Positions 28,759 to 39,830 of a stretch of DNA of 64,000 nt are shown here, one piece after another. Each line of letters starts with the position of its first letter. The first letter of the stretch is position 1. The position numbers and the translations under genes are program-made. Below the pieces are notes generated by a model that made no database searches, had not been told where the DNA came from, and saw only the letters and a program-made list of their open reading frames with translations. Origin of the DNA: Sympetrum striolatum (lineage: Eukaryota > Arthropoda > Insecta > Odonata > Libellulidae); NCBI GenBank assembly GCA_947579665.1, contig OX388352.1:35024216-35088215 (forward strand), in the 5' to 3' direction.

Positions 28759-29420
28759 AACTGTTTCTCAGTTAATACTATGTTAAATTAAGAATGCGAG
28801 CACAATAATCACGTGTTAGCTGGAAATGCGGATCTCCCTCTGTTAGACAGTTCTACTGCATCCAGTTAAGTCCATACTTCTGTGGAGACGACTGTTACTA
28901 CTCCTACCCTGAAACAGAAAAAGGTATTAATAAACGAAAAATTTAGTAAAGATATAATTCCAAGAAAATTCCGAAATTTATAAGTTCAATGACCATTTTT
29001 AGGAAATTCTATGTATAATTAACTATACTAGTACATTATTCACATATCCATTGCATTGTTGGCTCCTCCTCTCTTTACTGCCTCTTCTTAATCTATATTT
29101 GTTCTTTCATGTTTTATTTATTCAGATGACGTTGTCATCCCTGTCCTTTCATGTGTGGAGACGTATGAATTTTCATATACGAAAAAATAAGTTTTTATTA
29201 ATGGAATTATAATCTTTGAATAATATAACTTTAAGTGAATATAAAAAATTCATTGTTACTTACCGTTTATGAGGAAATACGATGTACAATTAACATAATA
29301 GTACAATGATTACGTGTCCATTGGATTTCTGGCTCCCCCTCTCTTTTCTGCATCTTCTTAATCCATATTCGTCCTTTCATGTTTCGAGAGGTTATTTTTA
29401 ATTACAACTAAATTATTTGC
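28759..29420 (+). repeat. Satellite resuming after the LINE, then decaying
   Basis: The monomer restarts at CTGTTTCTCAGTTAATACTA and one recognisable copy runs to about 29,000. Two to three further copies are strongly diverged but keep the GTACAATGATTACGTGTCCA and CTTCTTAATCCATATTCGTC positions at about monomer spacing. A minus-strand splice-donor-like GGTAAGTAAC lies at about 29,262-29,275. Confidence 0.8.
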
Positions 29421-29737
29421 ATGTCCATTGGTGTATTAGCTCTCCCTATTCCGGCTCCATATTCCTTTTCTTTTTTCATACTTTTATGAGTGTAGATTAA
29501 TGACTCTTATTGGAGATTAAATAATGTTTTTGTTTAACAATACAAGTAGAATGTTTCGTTGTCGTTTGTAAATTAGTTTTCAATCGATTTGCTTTTTCTT
29601 TTTTATCTTTTTCGTTCTGTATGGTTCGGTGATGATTCTTCATTTAATTATGTAGGAATATATTAATGAAAGACAAAATCTAAGAAAAATACATCTCAAA
29701 ATATTCTAAGAATATGAATGAACATTTATCGTATTAT
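29292..29737 (+). repeat. 446-bp duplicated segment, copy 1
   Basis: Nearly identical to 33,731-34,176 at a constant offset of 4,439 bp. It begins at AACATAATAGTACAATG inside the decayed satellite and ends at AACATTTATCGTATTAT. It includes the last satellite-like monomer and adjacent unique sequence. Confidence 0.9.
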
Positions 29738-30320
29738 CATAAAAATATTCTCTGCAATTTCCATGGAAACTTGTCTATTGTAATTTTTTTTGTATATTGG
29801 TCGTTTCTTCTACTACATCTGTGTTTTTCCAGTCAAGTGATTAAGGGATTTGTAAATTCTATATTGAAAAAGTTAATTTCGTTTAATAAATAGAGAAAAG
29901 GTTTCCGATTCCAATAGGCTACATTGCAAGATATTTTTCTTTCTTTTGCCGAGTAACAGTATACTTATGTTTAGTTTTTAGTTAATCTTACGAACATTTT
30001 TCAATACAATACAGCGTACCACATTAATAAAAATGTAAACGAAAGATTAGTCAGGTCATAAATATTGTATCACGGGGTAATAGAAATTCAGAATGATATG
30101 AATACTTTATCTTTTGTTGCGGATTTGATTCCGTAGAATAAGCTGCATTCTTCTTTTTCGTATGCTCTGCCATTTTAGGAGCATCGGCTGAACACGGTGC
30201 CTGAATCACGATGACTATATCTGTGAATGGAATATATATTAAGGGTATTATATCTCATTAAAATTACCTACCTTAAAAACAATTTGTAGATAGCATTATA
30301 AAAATATTACATCAATAGCA
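29738..30320. other. AT-rich sequence, no feature recognised
   Basis: No ORF, repeat or element recognised. A minus-strand donor-like CCTACCTT complement lies near 30,267 but no convincing exon ends there. Confidence 0.5.
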
Positions 30321-30484
30321 TCAAATACTATGTATGGTAACTGATACATCCATCCTCTCAAGGTACTGCTCTTTGTATGACGGCGCAATGACTTTCGATT
30401 GGATTCTCCCGATCCATTCTACTACTACTTCATCCTCATCATAAAACCAACAACCTTCTATTATGATGCAAAATTGATATTATA
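30321..30484 (-). CDS. Small exon-like ORF, unknown protein
   Basis: About 53 codons are open on the minus strand. The core EGCWFYDEDEVVVEWIGRIQ followed by SKVIAPSYKEQYLERM has a mixed, protein-like composition and is more GC-rich than the flanks. An acceptor-like ...CATAATAG lies just upstream at about 30,458. The TGA at 30,321-30,323 would end it if no donor is used. It lies on the same strand and downstream of the P1 module and E1 exon, so it may be an exon of that locus. No family recognised. The case rests on composition only and could be chance. Confidence 0.35.
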
Positions 30485-31310
30485 CTTTATGAGTTGCAAG
30501 ATAAATCAGATCTTACAACAGAATTATGCTCCAGGGTTAATGTAATAATTAAGATATGTTATTACTTTCTTTTACTGCCTACTTTGCATAAGTAAGCGAA
30601 AGCATTGTAGGAAGATAGGTTACAAATCTTTTATATGTTAAATCATTCTATGGGACCAGGCAATTCATTTAATCTAGTGTAAATGTTAAAAAAATAATTG
30701 TAATTTTTAATCTAAACAATATTGCTACTTCTTGTAATTGTTGACAGGGCGATAAAAAGCGTGTAAAATCATTTAAGTCTCTAAATATATTCAAGATAAA
30801 TCAACCACGTCCTTGAACTTCAAAATCTTAGACAGAAAAATGAAAGGTAGTTATAGATCCCTAACCGGGTTTTACGCTGATACCTGCGGAGTATGACTCG
30901 CATTTTATTAGAATAATGTTTCAGAGAATACGAAGAAAAGGGAAAGCAAAACAGCAAAGGGAGTTCTAGATTATTATCGTATATACGTAAGCAGCTTTCA
31001 CTCCTTAACGAAATATAGAATTGAAAGATTTGAAGGTCGCTTGAGCCCCAAACGGAGACTAACAGATGTCCTTCTGGAGCATTACTCACATTTTTAAGGA
31101 GAGACAGCAATAGAAAGGGAGAACCAAACAGTCCTTGGCCTTCCAGAAATCTCTTTGTTCGTGTATAAACAACTTTCTATTTTTCTCACCGAAGTTGAGG
31201 ATAACGTAGAAAAGGGAAAGTGTACATTTCCATTAATACTTCGCTGAGACACCGAACTACCAAAATATTTTTTTGTGCACCTTATACTATCCAGTGAAAA
31301 ACATAGTCCA

Positions 31311-31529
31311 TCATTTACTGGAACTTTTTACGGTCTGGAAGCTGAAATCGCGTTTGTTGAGAGCTGGAATTACGATGTCGGGTATTTTGTCGTGTACATC
31401 AACTTCTCGAATTATTTTTTCTATACTCAGTTCTTCTATTCTTAAGAGATTCCCAACCGAGGGCTTCGATGTATGTAATGCTGCTGCACAATAGCTAGTA
31501 GAGATGGAAGCAAAACAACACCGATCCAA
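31311..31529 (-). CDS. Exon-like ORF, unknown protein
   Basis: Seventy-two codons open on the minus strand. From about codon 17 the product is charged and protein-like (SVGNLLRIEELSIEKIIREV, then DVHDKIPDIVIPALNKRDF) and ends in a stop at 31,311. Acceptor-like CTCTACTAG and TATTGTGCAG sites lie inside the first codons, so a real exon would start near 31,490-31,500. It sits between E1 (33.2 kb) and the exon-like ORF at 30.3 kb, all on the minus strand. No family recognised, and the opposite strand is also open over most of the interval, which weakens the call. Confidence 0.35.
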   Translation of the reverse strand: MDRCCFASISTSYCAAALHTSKPSVGNLLRIEELSIEKIIREVDVHDKIPDIVIPALNKRDFSFQTVKSSSK

Positions 31530-33189
31530 AAAGATATCCGGAATAATTAAGTCTTACAGAACTGTACCAATCACAGCTCCGTGATTGGTTAAATTGGAAG
31601 TCTGATTGAATTTACGAATCTAATCTGGCATTTACGTTGGATGACATCACAAATACCTAAACCTGGAGATGCAAGTCAATGAATTGTAATGAAAATGCAG
31701 TCAAGCAATGAATTGTAATTTTAAACATCAATCGTGTTACCAATAAAAAATATATAATACGGCGTAAAACTATTCCTCGTTGCATAAAACATTCCCATGC
31801 CTCTCAACCAAAAAACCCACCAACTCGATACAAGAAAAATGACAAAATGAATCCCAGAAACTGCAATATAAATCCAACTAACTGAACACTATCTTATTTG
31901 TCAGTATCGGCTAAAACTTGAAAGTCAATCATTATCATCTTTACAATAAAACACATTAAAAACGGTTGTAGACTTAAGCATATGATAATTTTATAGCTTC
32001 TCTAAAGAAAATTTGCATCAAAGACAACTGTAACACTTATTGATTTGCTTACAACAGGTATAAAATATAAGTTGCTCCAAAACGTTACATTAAAGACGAT
32101 GAACTTCAAAAGCATAGCCGAATGCTTTTGCTGTGCTTTTGACAGTCATTTGTTTTCGGGCAGCTTAAATTCGTAAATTCAGGAAGCACAAGTTGATCTT
32201 TTGAAAAATGGTAGAACCGATACTGTAGAAAGGATTATTGTATTTTATGAATAAGGAAATTTGATTTGAAAAGAATTGATTTTAAGTCCTTATATTACGA
32301 ACTGAGGTAAGGAAAGCACAACTAAGACATAGAAACAGTGATGAAAAAATTAAATGTCACTGTAATTCCATATCGGGTCAGACTGAAATATTTGATATGC
32401 TAACGGAAATAAGAAACGTACGGTACAAAATAAAAGTAAATATCTTTTGCTACAGCTCGCCCATCGTTTGACTAGTAGCAAGGAAGGTGCATGATTGTGA
32501 CGAACGATGCATCAAATATAACGTAAATTGGTAAATGAAGGAAAATAAAATGTATTTATCAAGAATAGAATTGTTACGTCTTACCACATTGGTTGATAAT
32601 CTTTATTGGCTTTGAGAATGTATTAAATCATTTTTAGTAATGAAATTGAGTTCCAATGGATATGCATCTGAAGTAGACAGCAAGACCGATGCTTGTTCCA
32701 ATATTCTTTCTATGAGAAATTAAAAATCAAACAACCGTCTTATAATGCATGCATTTGGTCTTCGATATATACCATAGTTAATCCACATAATGGTATACAC
32801 AGAACAAGGAAAGACAAGGGAGAAGTCTGTTAATATAGAATTGGTTTGATCTATGAAACGTTTAAACTGATACTTGATGCATAATGGAGGGGCTGATATT
32901 TTACTTAACACACAAAAACAGTCTCGAGAATTAATAGTACGATGCGATATTACTTTCTTTTGATTTAAGTGTATTAATCTTGCTGCGCTATCTATACATA
33001 ATATCTATTACTTGAAGCAGGTAATCAATGACTTCAACAATGATCTTCTATATTATTGGAAATACATGAGCTAATTCACACCAAGTCTAGTGTAATTAGA
33101 TACACGAAAAGCAGAAACTTTCAATAAAAACAATACACGTGAGATATGAGCTATACATTATGAAAGCAAAATAATTAGTTTCAGCTTAC
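31530..33189. other. No gene recognised (intron-like)
   Basis: AT-rich sequence without a convincing ORF or repeat. A small perfect hairpin, CAAAAGCAT and its complement around a 6-base loop, lies at about 32,107-32,130. If the minus-strand exons on either side belong to one gene, this would be intron. Confidence 0.4.
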
Positions 33190-33260
33190 CAAAGTTGAGA
33201 TCCGGTCGAACGTTGCACAGCGCCTCTTCGATGCCTTTCATGGCCGACGCCCGAGCCTTA
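33190..33260 (-). CDS. E1: short exon with clean splice donor
   Basis: GC-rich island in AT-rich DNA, minus strand, open through KARASAMKGIEEALCNVRPD then LNFG, and ending at a strong donor (G|GTAAGCTG at 33,189-33,188, intron phase 1). The 5' edge is uncertain: an AAG acceptor-like site lies at about 33,257, and a better pyrimidine tract plus TAG lies further upstream at about 33,285 but would bring in a stop. The Met inside (SAMKG) may be a start. Similar sequence recurs at 41.05 kb (SPAMKGV...GNVQPD), 47.17 kb and 51.6 kb, which supports it being an exon of a duplicated gene. Function unknown. Confidence 0.5.
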
Positions 33261-33570
33261 TCAAAATGAAAGGAAATTTATTTTCCTAGAAATAAAGAAA
33301 TAACAAATTAAACTATTTTCATTACTTTACTGCAGGTTAATACTTTATTCTGCGGACATGGTCAGGCTTGAAATTTTTACTGTTAATTTTAAATGAGGAT
33401 ATCTGTCATTTGAAAACAAAAATTCCGGTAAACTATTTTCAAGGATTTTTAAGAATTGTAGGCAAAAATAGCTGAATTATGAAAAAAAATTACCAAAGAA
33501 ACAATTTCCAGTGCCAAGTAAAAAATTACAGAAAGTATTGACTTTGCGAAATAGGATAATGCTGACTTAA

Positions 33571-33727
33571 TTCTCAGACACGGAATATCCTTCACCACAT
33601 GATCAGGAATGCCTCTTCGATGCATCAGCAAATCGACATTCATACATTTTTAGTTTATATACATACGGTTGTTGCCTCTTCAATTTCTTTCTTCTTGCTT
33701 CCGGATTTACAAGATCTTCCTTTGTGT
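33571..33727 (-). pseudogene. Z exon, inverted copy 2
   Basis: Inverted, about 97% identical copy of 37,979-38,135. Frame is open on the minus strand through EDLVNPEARRKKLKRQQPYV and then MYECRFADASKRHS to a TGA at 33,603-33,605. Relative to the other copy, a Cys is replaced by Tyr (VYKL versus VCKL). The similarity stops exactly where the 446-bp duplicated segment begins (33,728-33,731), so that junction has cut off the 5' part of the exon. Confidence 0.6.
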
Positions 33728-33730
33728 CAT

Positions 33731-34176
33731 AACATAATAGTACAATGATTACGTGTCCATTGGATTTCTGGCTCCCCCTCTCTTTTCTGCATCTTCTTAA
33801 TCCATATTCGTCCTTTCATGTTTCGAGAGGTTATTTTTAATTACAACTAAATTATTTGCATGTCCATTGGTGTATTAGCTCTCCCTATTCCGGCTCCATA
33901 TTCCTTTTCTTTTTTCATACTTTTATGAGTGTAGATTAATGACTCTTATTGGAGATTAAATAATGTTTTTGTTTAACAATACAAGTAGAATGTTTCGTTG
34001 TCGTTTGTAAATTAGTTTTCAATCGATTTGCTTTTTCTTTTTTATCTTTTTCGTTCTGTATGGTTCGGTGATGATTCTTCATTTAATTATGTAGGAATAT
34101 ATTAATGAAAGACAAAATCTAAGAAAAATACATCTCAAAATATTCTAAGAATATGAATGAACATTTATCGTATTAT
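33731..34176 (+). repeat. 446-bp duplicated segment, copy 2
   Basis: Near-identical copy of 29,292-29,737. Because the source contains decayed satellite, this places satellite-derived sequence about 4.4 kb inside the single-copy region. High identity indicates a recent event. Confidence 0.9.
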
Positions 34177-35219
34177 TACATTTATATATTATTACCAAAA
34201 TATATTGTTGATTCTTAAAGAGGCTAAAGTATTCTAATAACATAGTCTACTTTAGCAGGTCACGTTACGATAAAATTCAGTTGACTAATTCCATTTAAAT
34301 TCAAACGAGAATTTCCGTTTTTTGAATTGTCTCAAAAAACCCATAAATGAAAAAAATAATTCAAATGATTCAAAGAAGTAATGAGCTTAAAATTACTTCA
34401 AACTGAAATGGAAACCATAATATAGGTTACGCATTTCATATAGAACAGCAGCCTACCAATTTAGAAGTTCGGATTCAAATCCATACTATTTCAATTTTCC
34501 GATCCTTAAATTTCTTTATCCGAAATTAGTATTAGGTACGTCTTATATTAATCATTTAAGCTTTGATTAAATTTTATTGGATTCATTTACTGACAGGAGC
34601 AGGGATAAACTTTCAACTGTTTTTTTTCAAATGAGGATGACCGTTATCTCAAACACAACTACATCCGTTGGCCCTACAATTTAAAATCTTTGGTCGAATC
34701 GTTCCAAATATTATTTTTAAATAAGCCCATGAAATATAACTCCCGAGATAATGATAAATATTTCAGAAAATATTACTTTCATTTTAGGATATAATATAAC
34801 GTCCTTATATTCGTGCATAAGACAAAAAATACTTATCAACACTTAATTCTATTTTAGAGATCATTAAGCAAGTTCAAAAGCGATATAATTAAGCAGGATA
34901 CTGATTAAAGTGAAAAAGAATGTGTGTAGACCTTATGGACACGAGAACCCAAACTTATGTAACGATCCTACACATTAATATTACGGAATGGTGGCACTTC
35001 GAGTATCTTAAATATCGGGCAGTCGAAGAAATTATATGCACATTAAAATACACGAGAGGATACGGAAAGATTAACGTGATTAAATGTAGTACGAGAAATT
35101 TCTAACTCTCAATTTCCGTATATCTTAATACAGGACTTTCGCTATTTCTACGCATCGATATATCTACTTAGGTTTCCCATAATCTTACAAGAGATTCCTT
35201 GGAAAATGTCTGGAGTAGT
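34177..35219. other. No gene recognised (intron-like)
   Basis: AT-rich. A tRNA T-arm-like stretch, TTCGGATTCAAATCC, at about 34,470 could be the 3' half of an old SINE. Nothing else is supportable. Confidence 0.4.
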
Positions 35220-35345
35220 TTAGGTAATCAATGAACGAAGAACTAAATAACGAGGCCGGTATTCAAACCCCAATCTCTCACTCGCCGTGAGGACGGGACA
35301 AACACCTGGAACGTTGGAGAACCGGTTTTGAATCGCGGCTACGTC
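35220..35345 (-). mobile_element. tRNA-like SINE candidate
   Basis: The minus strand contains a pol III B-box-like GGGGTTTGAATACCGG at about 35,257-35,272 in a locally GC-richer stretch. No clear A box or tail. A similar B-box context (TGGGTTTGAATTCCGG) is present on the minus strand at 39,760, hinting at one family. Confidence 0.3.
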
Positions 35346-35730
35346 AATTTTGTTCTCCTCTGTTCCATTCCGTAAGATTATAAACTTAACGCGCTTTTGT
35401 CTTCGATGACATAATTGCAATTTCCCTGGATTCGTTCAGGAAAGTCAATCACGAAACTTGTAAAACTTTTGAAATCTGACCATTCCAGATTCAATTATCT
35501 TTTAAAATACATTGAGGAAATTTTATACGAACGGATAAAATAACAAGGAATAGTGTTTCTTATTTAAGCAATACCCGAAATTAATTGTGATTTTACAAAA
35601 CTCGGGGATGATGCACAATAACTACGTTACAGTAATTGATAAAACATCGACTCATAACTAGGAAAGTTAATTATTGCAAAAATATACATCTCAAGAAAAA
35701 TATATGCATTAATTATCTTAAACAACTTAC

Positions 35731-35960
35731 CAATTCCGAGAGGATTAGGGCCACCGCCGTCGTTTATGGGATTGCTGTTATTCACAATTCAAACTTCAAA
35801 ATCTAACGGTTTTTTTAAACAGTGACTTAAGAACAACACTAGACGAGGTCTGCGCAGGAACTGAGAAGATTGCCATCTGGGTAATCTATGATCAGAGTTG
35901 CCTTCACCTGATTGGTCGGATCCAAATTACTCGAGGATGACCACGCACATAATCAGTTAA
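35731..35960 (-). promoter_or_regulatory. P1: CCAAT module with first-exon-like donor
   Basis: Minus-strand module conserved with P2 (38.8 kb) and P3 (60.7 kb). Shared blocks in order are CCGACCAATCA (a CCAAT box), AGATTACCCAGA, CGTCTAGTG and AAAACCGTTA followed by TTTGAATT. It ends at a strong splice donor (ATTG|GTAAGTTG). The last segment is open as NDGGGPNPLGI in phase 1, but no ATG is visible, so it may be untranslated. Conservation ends soon after the donor. I read this as promoter plus first exon of a duplicated gene. The alternative is a shared fragment of an unknown transposon. Confidence 0.5.
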
Positions 35961-36790
35961 CAATTATTTAAATAATTATAACGATTATATTGGCATTATA
36001 TATTATAAATTATCATTTAATGCGGCTTTAAACTTGTTTGAAGCTAAAATTTTTCTTAAATGTCATTTTAAAAATACATTATAATTTCGAATTCGTCGTC
36101 AATGACCACGCCCACAATCAGTTAAAAATTAATTAATTATTAAATTAATTAACTTGGGATGAGATACTATAAAATATTATTTTAATCCAGATTTTTTCTT
36201 ATTCTGAATGTTAATTTATCTTAAATGTAATATTTTATTACTAACTTTAATTTGGCCCTATATCGTTAGTGTTTTCACGGAATAAAGGTTATACGGAACG
36301 AAAACTATGTTACGATTTTCATTGCTACTTTTCTAAATTTGTTGGATAACTCTTACATGTATTTCAAGATCATGAAAATATCACAAAATATTAGAGCTTA
36401 TTCTTAGAATATCGACACGCATTCTTATCGGCAAAAAAAAACAACTAAAAACGTTACTTTCCATCTTTGGAATTTCCGGATTCTAAATGCAAAGAAACAC
36501 ACAATGGTGATTTGGAATACATTTGTTTAGCTTTTACTAATATTCCCTGAGTAAGAGGAAGAGTATATGTTTCACTCGATGGATTTCATATGGATTTATG
36601 CCTGTTATACTATTAAAAGAGTTATACCAAACTATCCCCAGTAAATAAAGGCAAAATGTTCAAATGAAACTACCTTTGACAGCAAGGCGAACTTTATTAA
36701 TCGAAAAAACAGGTTCACCCAAGGAATTGAATTGTATTAATCATAGATTTACACGACCATAGACGTTCAGTCTTATAAGTACTTAAAAAA
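35961..36790. other. No gene recognised
   Basis: AT-rich interval between P1 and a Penelope-end palindrome. A short sequence near 36,100 (GACCACGCCCACAATCAGTTAA) resembles the upstream edge of P1 at 35,940, suggesting a small local duplication. Confidence 0.4.
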
Positions 36791-36906
36791 TCCATGATGA
36801 GGAAACTTTTACTTAACCACTAATTTTAAAATTAGTGGTCCAGTAAAAGTTTCCTTACCATGATTATTTTAATAGTTAATTACTTCCACAAAATTGACCC
36901 TGAATC
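36791..36906. repeat. Palindromic Penelope-element end
   Basis: Two inverted arms of about 35 bp (36,792-36,827 and 36,828-36,862) meet around TTTTAAAA. The right arm and following sequence, AGTGGTCCAGTAAAAGTTT through CACAAAATTGACCCTGAATC, match the outer end of the Penelope-like element at 44,240-44,311. It looks like two element ends left in inverted orientation with the body lost. Confidence 0.6.
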
Positions 36907-37141
36907 TTCATCGTCTATAGTTCTTTTTCCAATAGCATCTAACTAGAATATATCTATCACAGATTACATTTTAGTTGATGTACTACTGATTTAACTGAGC
37001 TTACTTTTACTCTTCCATGATTTGAGTAATTTATATTATTGCTTCCAATGATATACACAAGAGATCAAAAGGGTGAGTTGAATGACATGCACTGGTACAA
37101 ATTTCAATATCTAGCTCAAACACCAAAGATGTTGTACTTAC

Positions 37142-37202
37142 CTTAATATTGCATCACTCTCAGATGTCAGTGATATGTCAGCGAAGATTAAAAGAAGATC
37201 AC
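37142..37202 (-). CDS. 61-nt exon candidate (Q1 locus)
   Basis: Minus strand, acceptor TTCTGATTCCAG| and donor |GTAAGTACAAC frame exactly 61 nt. In one frame it is open as DLLLIFADISLTSESDAIL. A second candidate with the same length, same flank pattern and similar surroundings lies at 62,902-62,962. Equal length with sequence divergence is what duplicated exons show. The two copies are not open in the same frame, so at least one may be dead or untranslated. Confidence 0.45.
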
Positions 37203-37429
37203 CTGGAATCAGAACATTAAAATTAATTCACACTGATGCCTTGTTTCGTGCTTCATGTTTAAGACTTCATCATCACTGATACACATTTCTACACATATAT
37301 GAGGAAAATACTGCAGAGCTGAGATTCAATTGTCGATATGCGTTTTGAATTAAAGCATTTCATAAGTAGATTCTCACGGATCACTCACACTCTTTATCTT
37401 GATCACTCACACTGTCCATCTTGATTACT

Positions 37430-37870
37430 TTTCACGAAATCACTCCACCTTGATACCAAAATACATACGAACTTGAAAATCACTTAATTTTACGCCGCCA
37501 TTTCTCACGTGGCCTTAGAGCAATCACGAGGCGATTACAGGGCCTCCTACCGCAGTTTTAGGAATTTCCGTTCGTCTGAAAAAGCTTGAATTACGTAAAT
37601 GACGTTTCAAGAACAGCGAGTAACATCAGGTGACTTAAAATTTTCGTTACCGTTCTCTAATGGCGGTCATTATCTGCTTCTAAATGTGCCTGCCCCGTTT
37701 TCTTGTGACATATTCAGGCGTAAATGTTTCTTTCTCTTCTTGTTGAAGACTTCAGGCGGATAAGATGGGATTTAAACCTTGCAATTTTTAGAGAATAACT
37801 TTCATCGGAGTGAATACGGAATCTTTAGATTTAGCATTTCTGAAGCTCGTGAAGTAAAGTGTGCATGAGG
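37430..37870. promoter_or_regulatory. Q1: conserved intergenic module
   Basis: Aligns by eye with 63,110-63,520 across several blocks: ACGAAATCAC with CTTGA, CACGAGGCG, GGGCC.CCTACCGC, TTTCCGTTCGTCTGAAAAA followed by CTTGAATTACGTAA, CTGCC.CGTTTTCTTGT and a GAATAC...CTTT segment. It lies between a minus-strand exon candidate (37,142-37,202) and a plus-strand exon candidate (37,949), so a bidirectional promoter is a reasonable guess. A donor-like GTAAAG at about 37,853 precedes the plus-strand acceptor. Confidence 0.45.
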
Positions 37871-37948
37871 TAACATAGTGTATAAGTGAATAAAATGAAA
37901 TTCATCTTTTGAAGTTTTTGTCTGTAACGATTGTGTAAATTATTACAG

Positions 37949-38103
37949 TAAATGACGTGAAAGGACATAGTCAACTAAACACAAAGGAAGATCTTGTAAA
38001 TCCGGAAGCAAGAAGAAAGAAATTGAAGAGGCAAAAACCGTATGTATGTAAACTACAAATGTATGAATGTCGATTTGCTGATGCATCGAAGAGGCATTCC
38101 TGA
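37949..38103 (+). CDS. Z exon, copy 1 (zinc-finger-like fragment)
   Basis: Follows an acceptor (TAAATTATTACAG|). With phase 1 entry it is open as VNDVKGHSQLNTKEDLVNP, EARRKKLKRQKPYVCKLQ and MYECRFADASKRHS, ending in TGA at 38,101-38,103. The basic stretch RRKKLKRQKP followed by C-x2-x..12-H spacing resembles a C2H2 finger that has lost its second Cys (Gln in its place). This is only a resemblance. An inverted copy lies at 33,571-33,727. The stop means it would be a terminal exon or a broken one. Confidence 0.45.
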
Positions 38104-38827
38104 TCATGCGGTGAAGGATATTCCGTGTCAGAATCAACTTTCATTGTTCTCACAGATACAGCCAACTTGACGTATATATACTTTATATATTTATTAGCGT
38201 TAAAATCAAGGTGATGAAATCATGGGGGAATATGTTTACTTCTAAATTTGGTCTTACATTATGGTATACATTAAGCAACAATTTTATGGTAAACTAATGA
38301 AAGCATATTCGAAAACTTCAAACCATTCGTTTTCTTGCAACTAACAAAATCTATGGATGATGTTAACTTATTTGTTTTTATACTGAATCATTGATATTAC
38401 CGGGATTTATTACAATTGCGAAACATTCATTATTTTGATTTAGTATTATCACTATTACCAACAGAGTATATATTTAATAATGAATGACAGGAGTACGTGA
38501 GCTTATCGTATAAATAATATTTTTTCGCCGATGCTATAGGGTATCGACATTCTATGAATAGGGTCAATAATATGCATTGATGTTATGCTCTTTGAACATA
38601 TTTATATAATTATTTAAAAAACTGAAACGTAATAAAGGAAATCGTGAAATTGCTTTAATTCCGTTACCGTTATCTCGTTTGCTCCCTACCGTGATAAGGC
38701 AAAATTTAATCATTGTATATAAAATGATATTAAAGAAAAATTAACGCTCCAAATAATTTTATGATTCAGTTAAGATAAAAGTCCACAATAATTCACTTCA
38801 ATTTCATTATTTTATTTTTTTTATAAT
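38104..38827. other. No gene recognised
   Basis: AT-rich sequence between the Z exon and P2. No ORF, repeat or element recognised. Confidence 0.45.
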
Positions 38828-39063
38828 TATTAACTGATTGTGGGGGGGCATCGACGATGAATTTGGATCCGACCAATCACGTGAAACCAATTCTGATGAC
38901 AGATTACCCAGAGGGCTCTTTTCTCAACTGCTGTAAAGATGTCGTCTAGTGTTGTCGCTATGTCACATTGTTAAAAAAACCGTTAAAGTTTGAATTTCGC
39001 GAATGGAAGAAAAGGAATAAGATCGAAGACGACCTTGATCGAGTCCTATGTCATCATTATTTG
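38828..39063 (+). promoter_or_regulatory. P2: CCAAT module with first-exon-like donor
   Basis: Plus-strand counterpart of P1, roughly three-quarters identical by eye. Shared blocks are GGATCCGACCAATCA, AGATTACCCAGA, CGTCTAGTGTTGT, AAAAAAACCGTTA and TTTGAATT. It ends at the donor TTTG|GTAAGTTG (GT at 39,064-39,065). A short ATG-initiated reading, MSSLF plus one base, reaches the donor in phase 1, matching the phase of P1. P1 and P2 point away from each other. Confidence 0.5.
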
Positions 39064-39719
39064 GTAAGTTGCGTTAAATACCTTAATTAAAGTTACATTG
39101 ACCGTTGTTTTTATGAAAATATTTCATTTTGAGAGCGTCAAACCGATTCTTCAACCACTATCATAGCGTTGTATTATTGCCTTATGTTAGATTGTTTGTA
39201 AATCTGAATTTATTTATGGAATCTCTTATATTAGAAACAATCTTCATATTATACTTTTTACGTTCGCATGAAATTTCCTCATTGTATACTTTAAATCTAA
39301 TTGGAATAGGAAACATCAGATTTCATAAATCAATGTTTACTAAGTTTCGTGATTGAATTTCGTCAAGTAATTCAAGGAAATTCCAAAGAAGCTTTCATCA
39401 TCAAAGATACAAGCGTGTTGCGTGCTTAATTTTAGAGAATGCAAAGTAGGAGAAAGGGTCTGACGTAATCTTGTTTCGAACATGGATCTCCCATGCATAA
39501 GTTGAACCTTAGTTCATTGCTTACTTATACTACCTGAAAATAGTTTCCAAATTCAGTCCTATCAGTTTTTGAGCGGGAAATCAGGTATATCAATCTGTAG
39601 AAATAGTGTCATCTTTTGCAATGAATATAAAATGGCAGCTCAAGGTTTCTTGTGACCTTGTAGAGCACTGTTAAATGTGATCAGTTTACCAGAATCGTAC
39701 CTGAAGTGTTTAATGTTAC
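39064..39719. other. No gene recognised (intron-like after P2)
   Basis: Follows the P2 donor. A 75-codon ORF at 39,129-39,356 (plus) has AT-driven composition and I do not support it as a gene. Confidence 0.4.
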
Positions 39720-39830
39720 TGAAAGAAACGTGGGACGGGAATTCGGACCAACCGGAATTCAAACCCAGACCTCGTACTTGGCAGAGGGTTCCTCTATCCT
39801 ACTGGCAAAAATACCAGCCCCGTGATAACG
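39720..39830 (-). mobile_element. tRNA-like SINE candidate
   Basis: On the minus strand an A-box-like TGCCAGTAGGATAGAGG is followed about 35 bases later by a B-box-like GGGTTTGAATTCC, the spacing of a tRNA-derived pol III promoter. Locally GC-richer than the flanks. Tail and target duplication not identified. Confidence 0.4.

Noticed and set aside
30820..31110. 96-codon minus-strand ORF
   Set aside because: No recognisable family, no splice or start context, composition close to the flanks. A weak candidate only.
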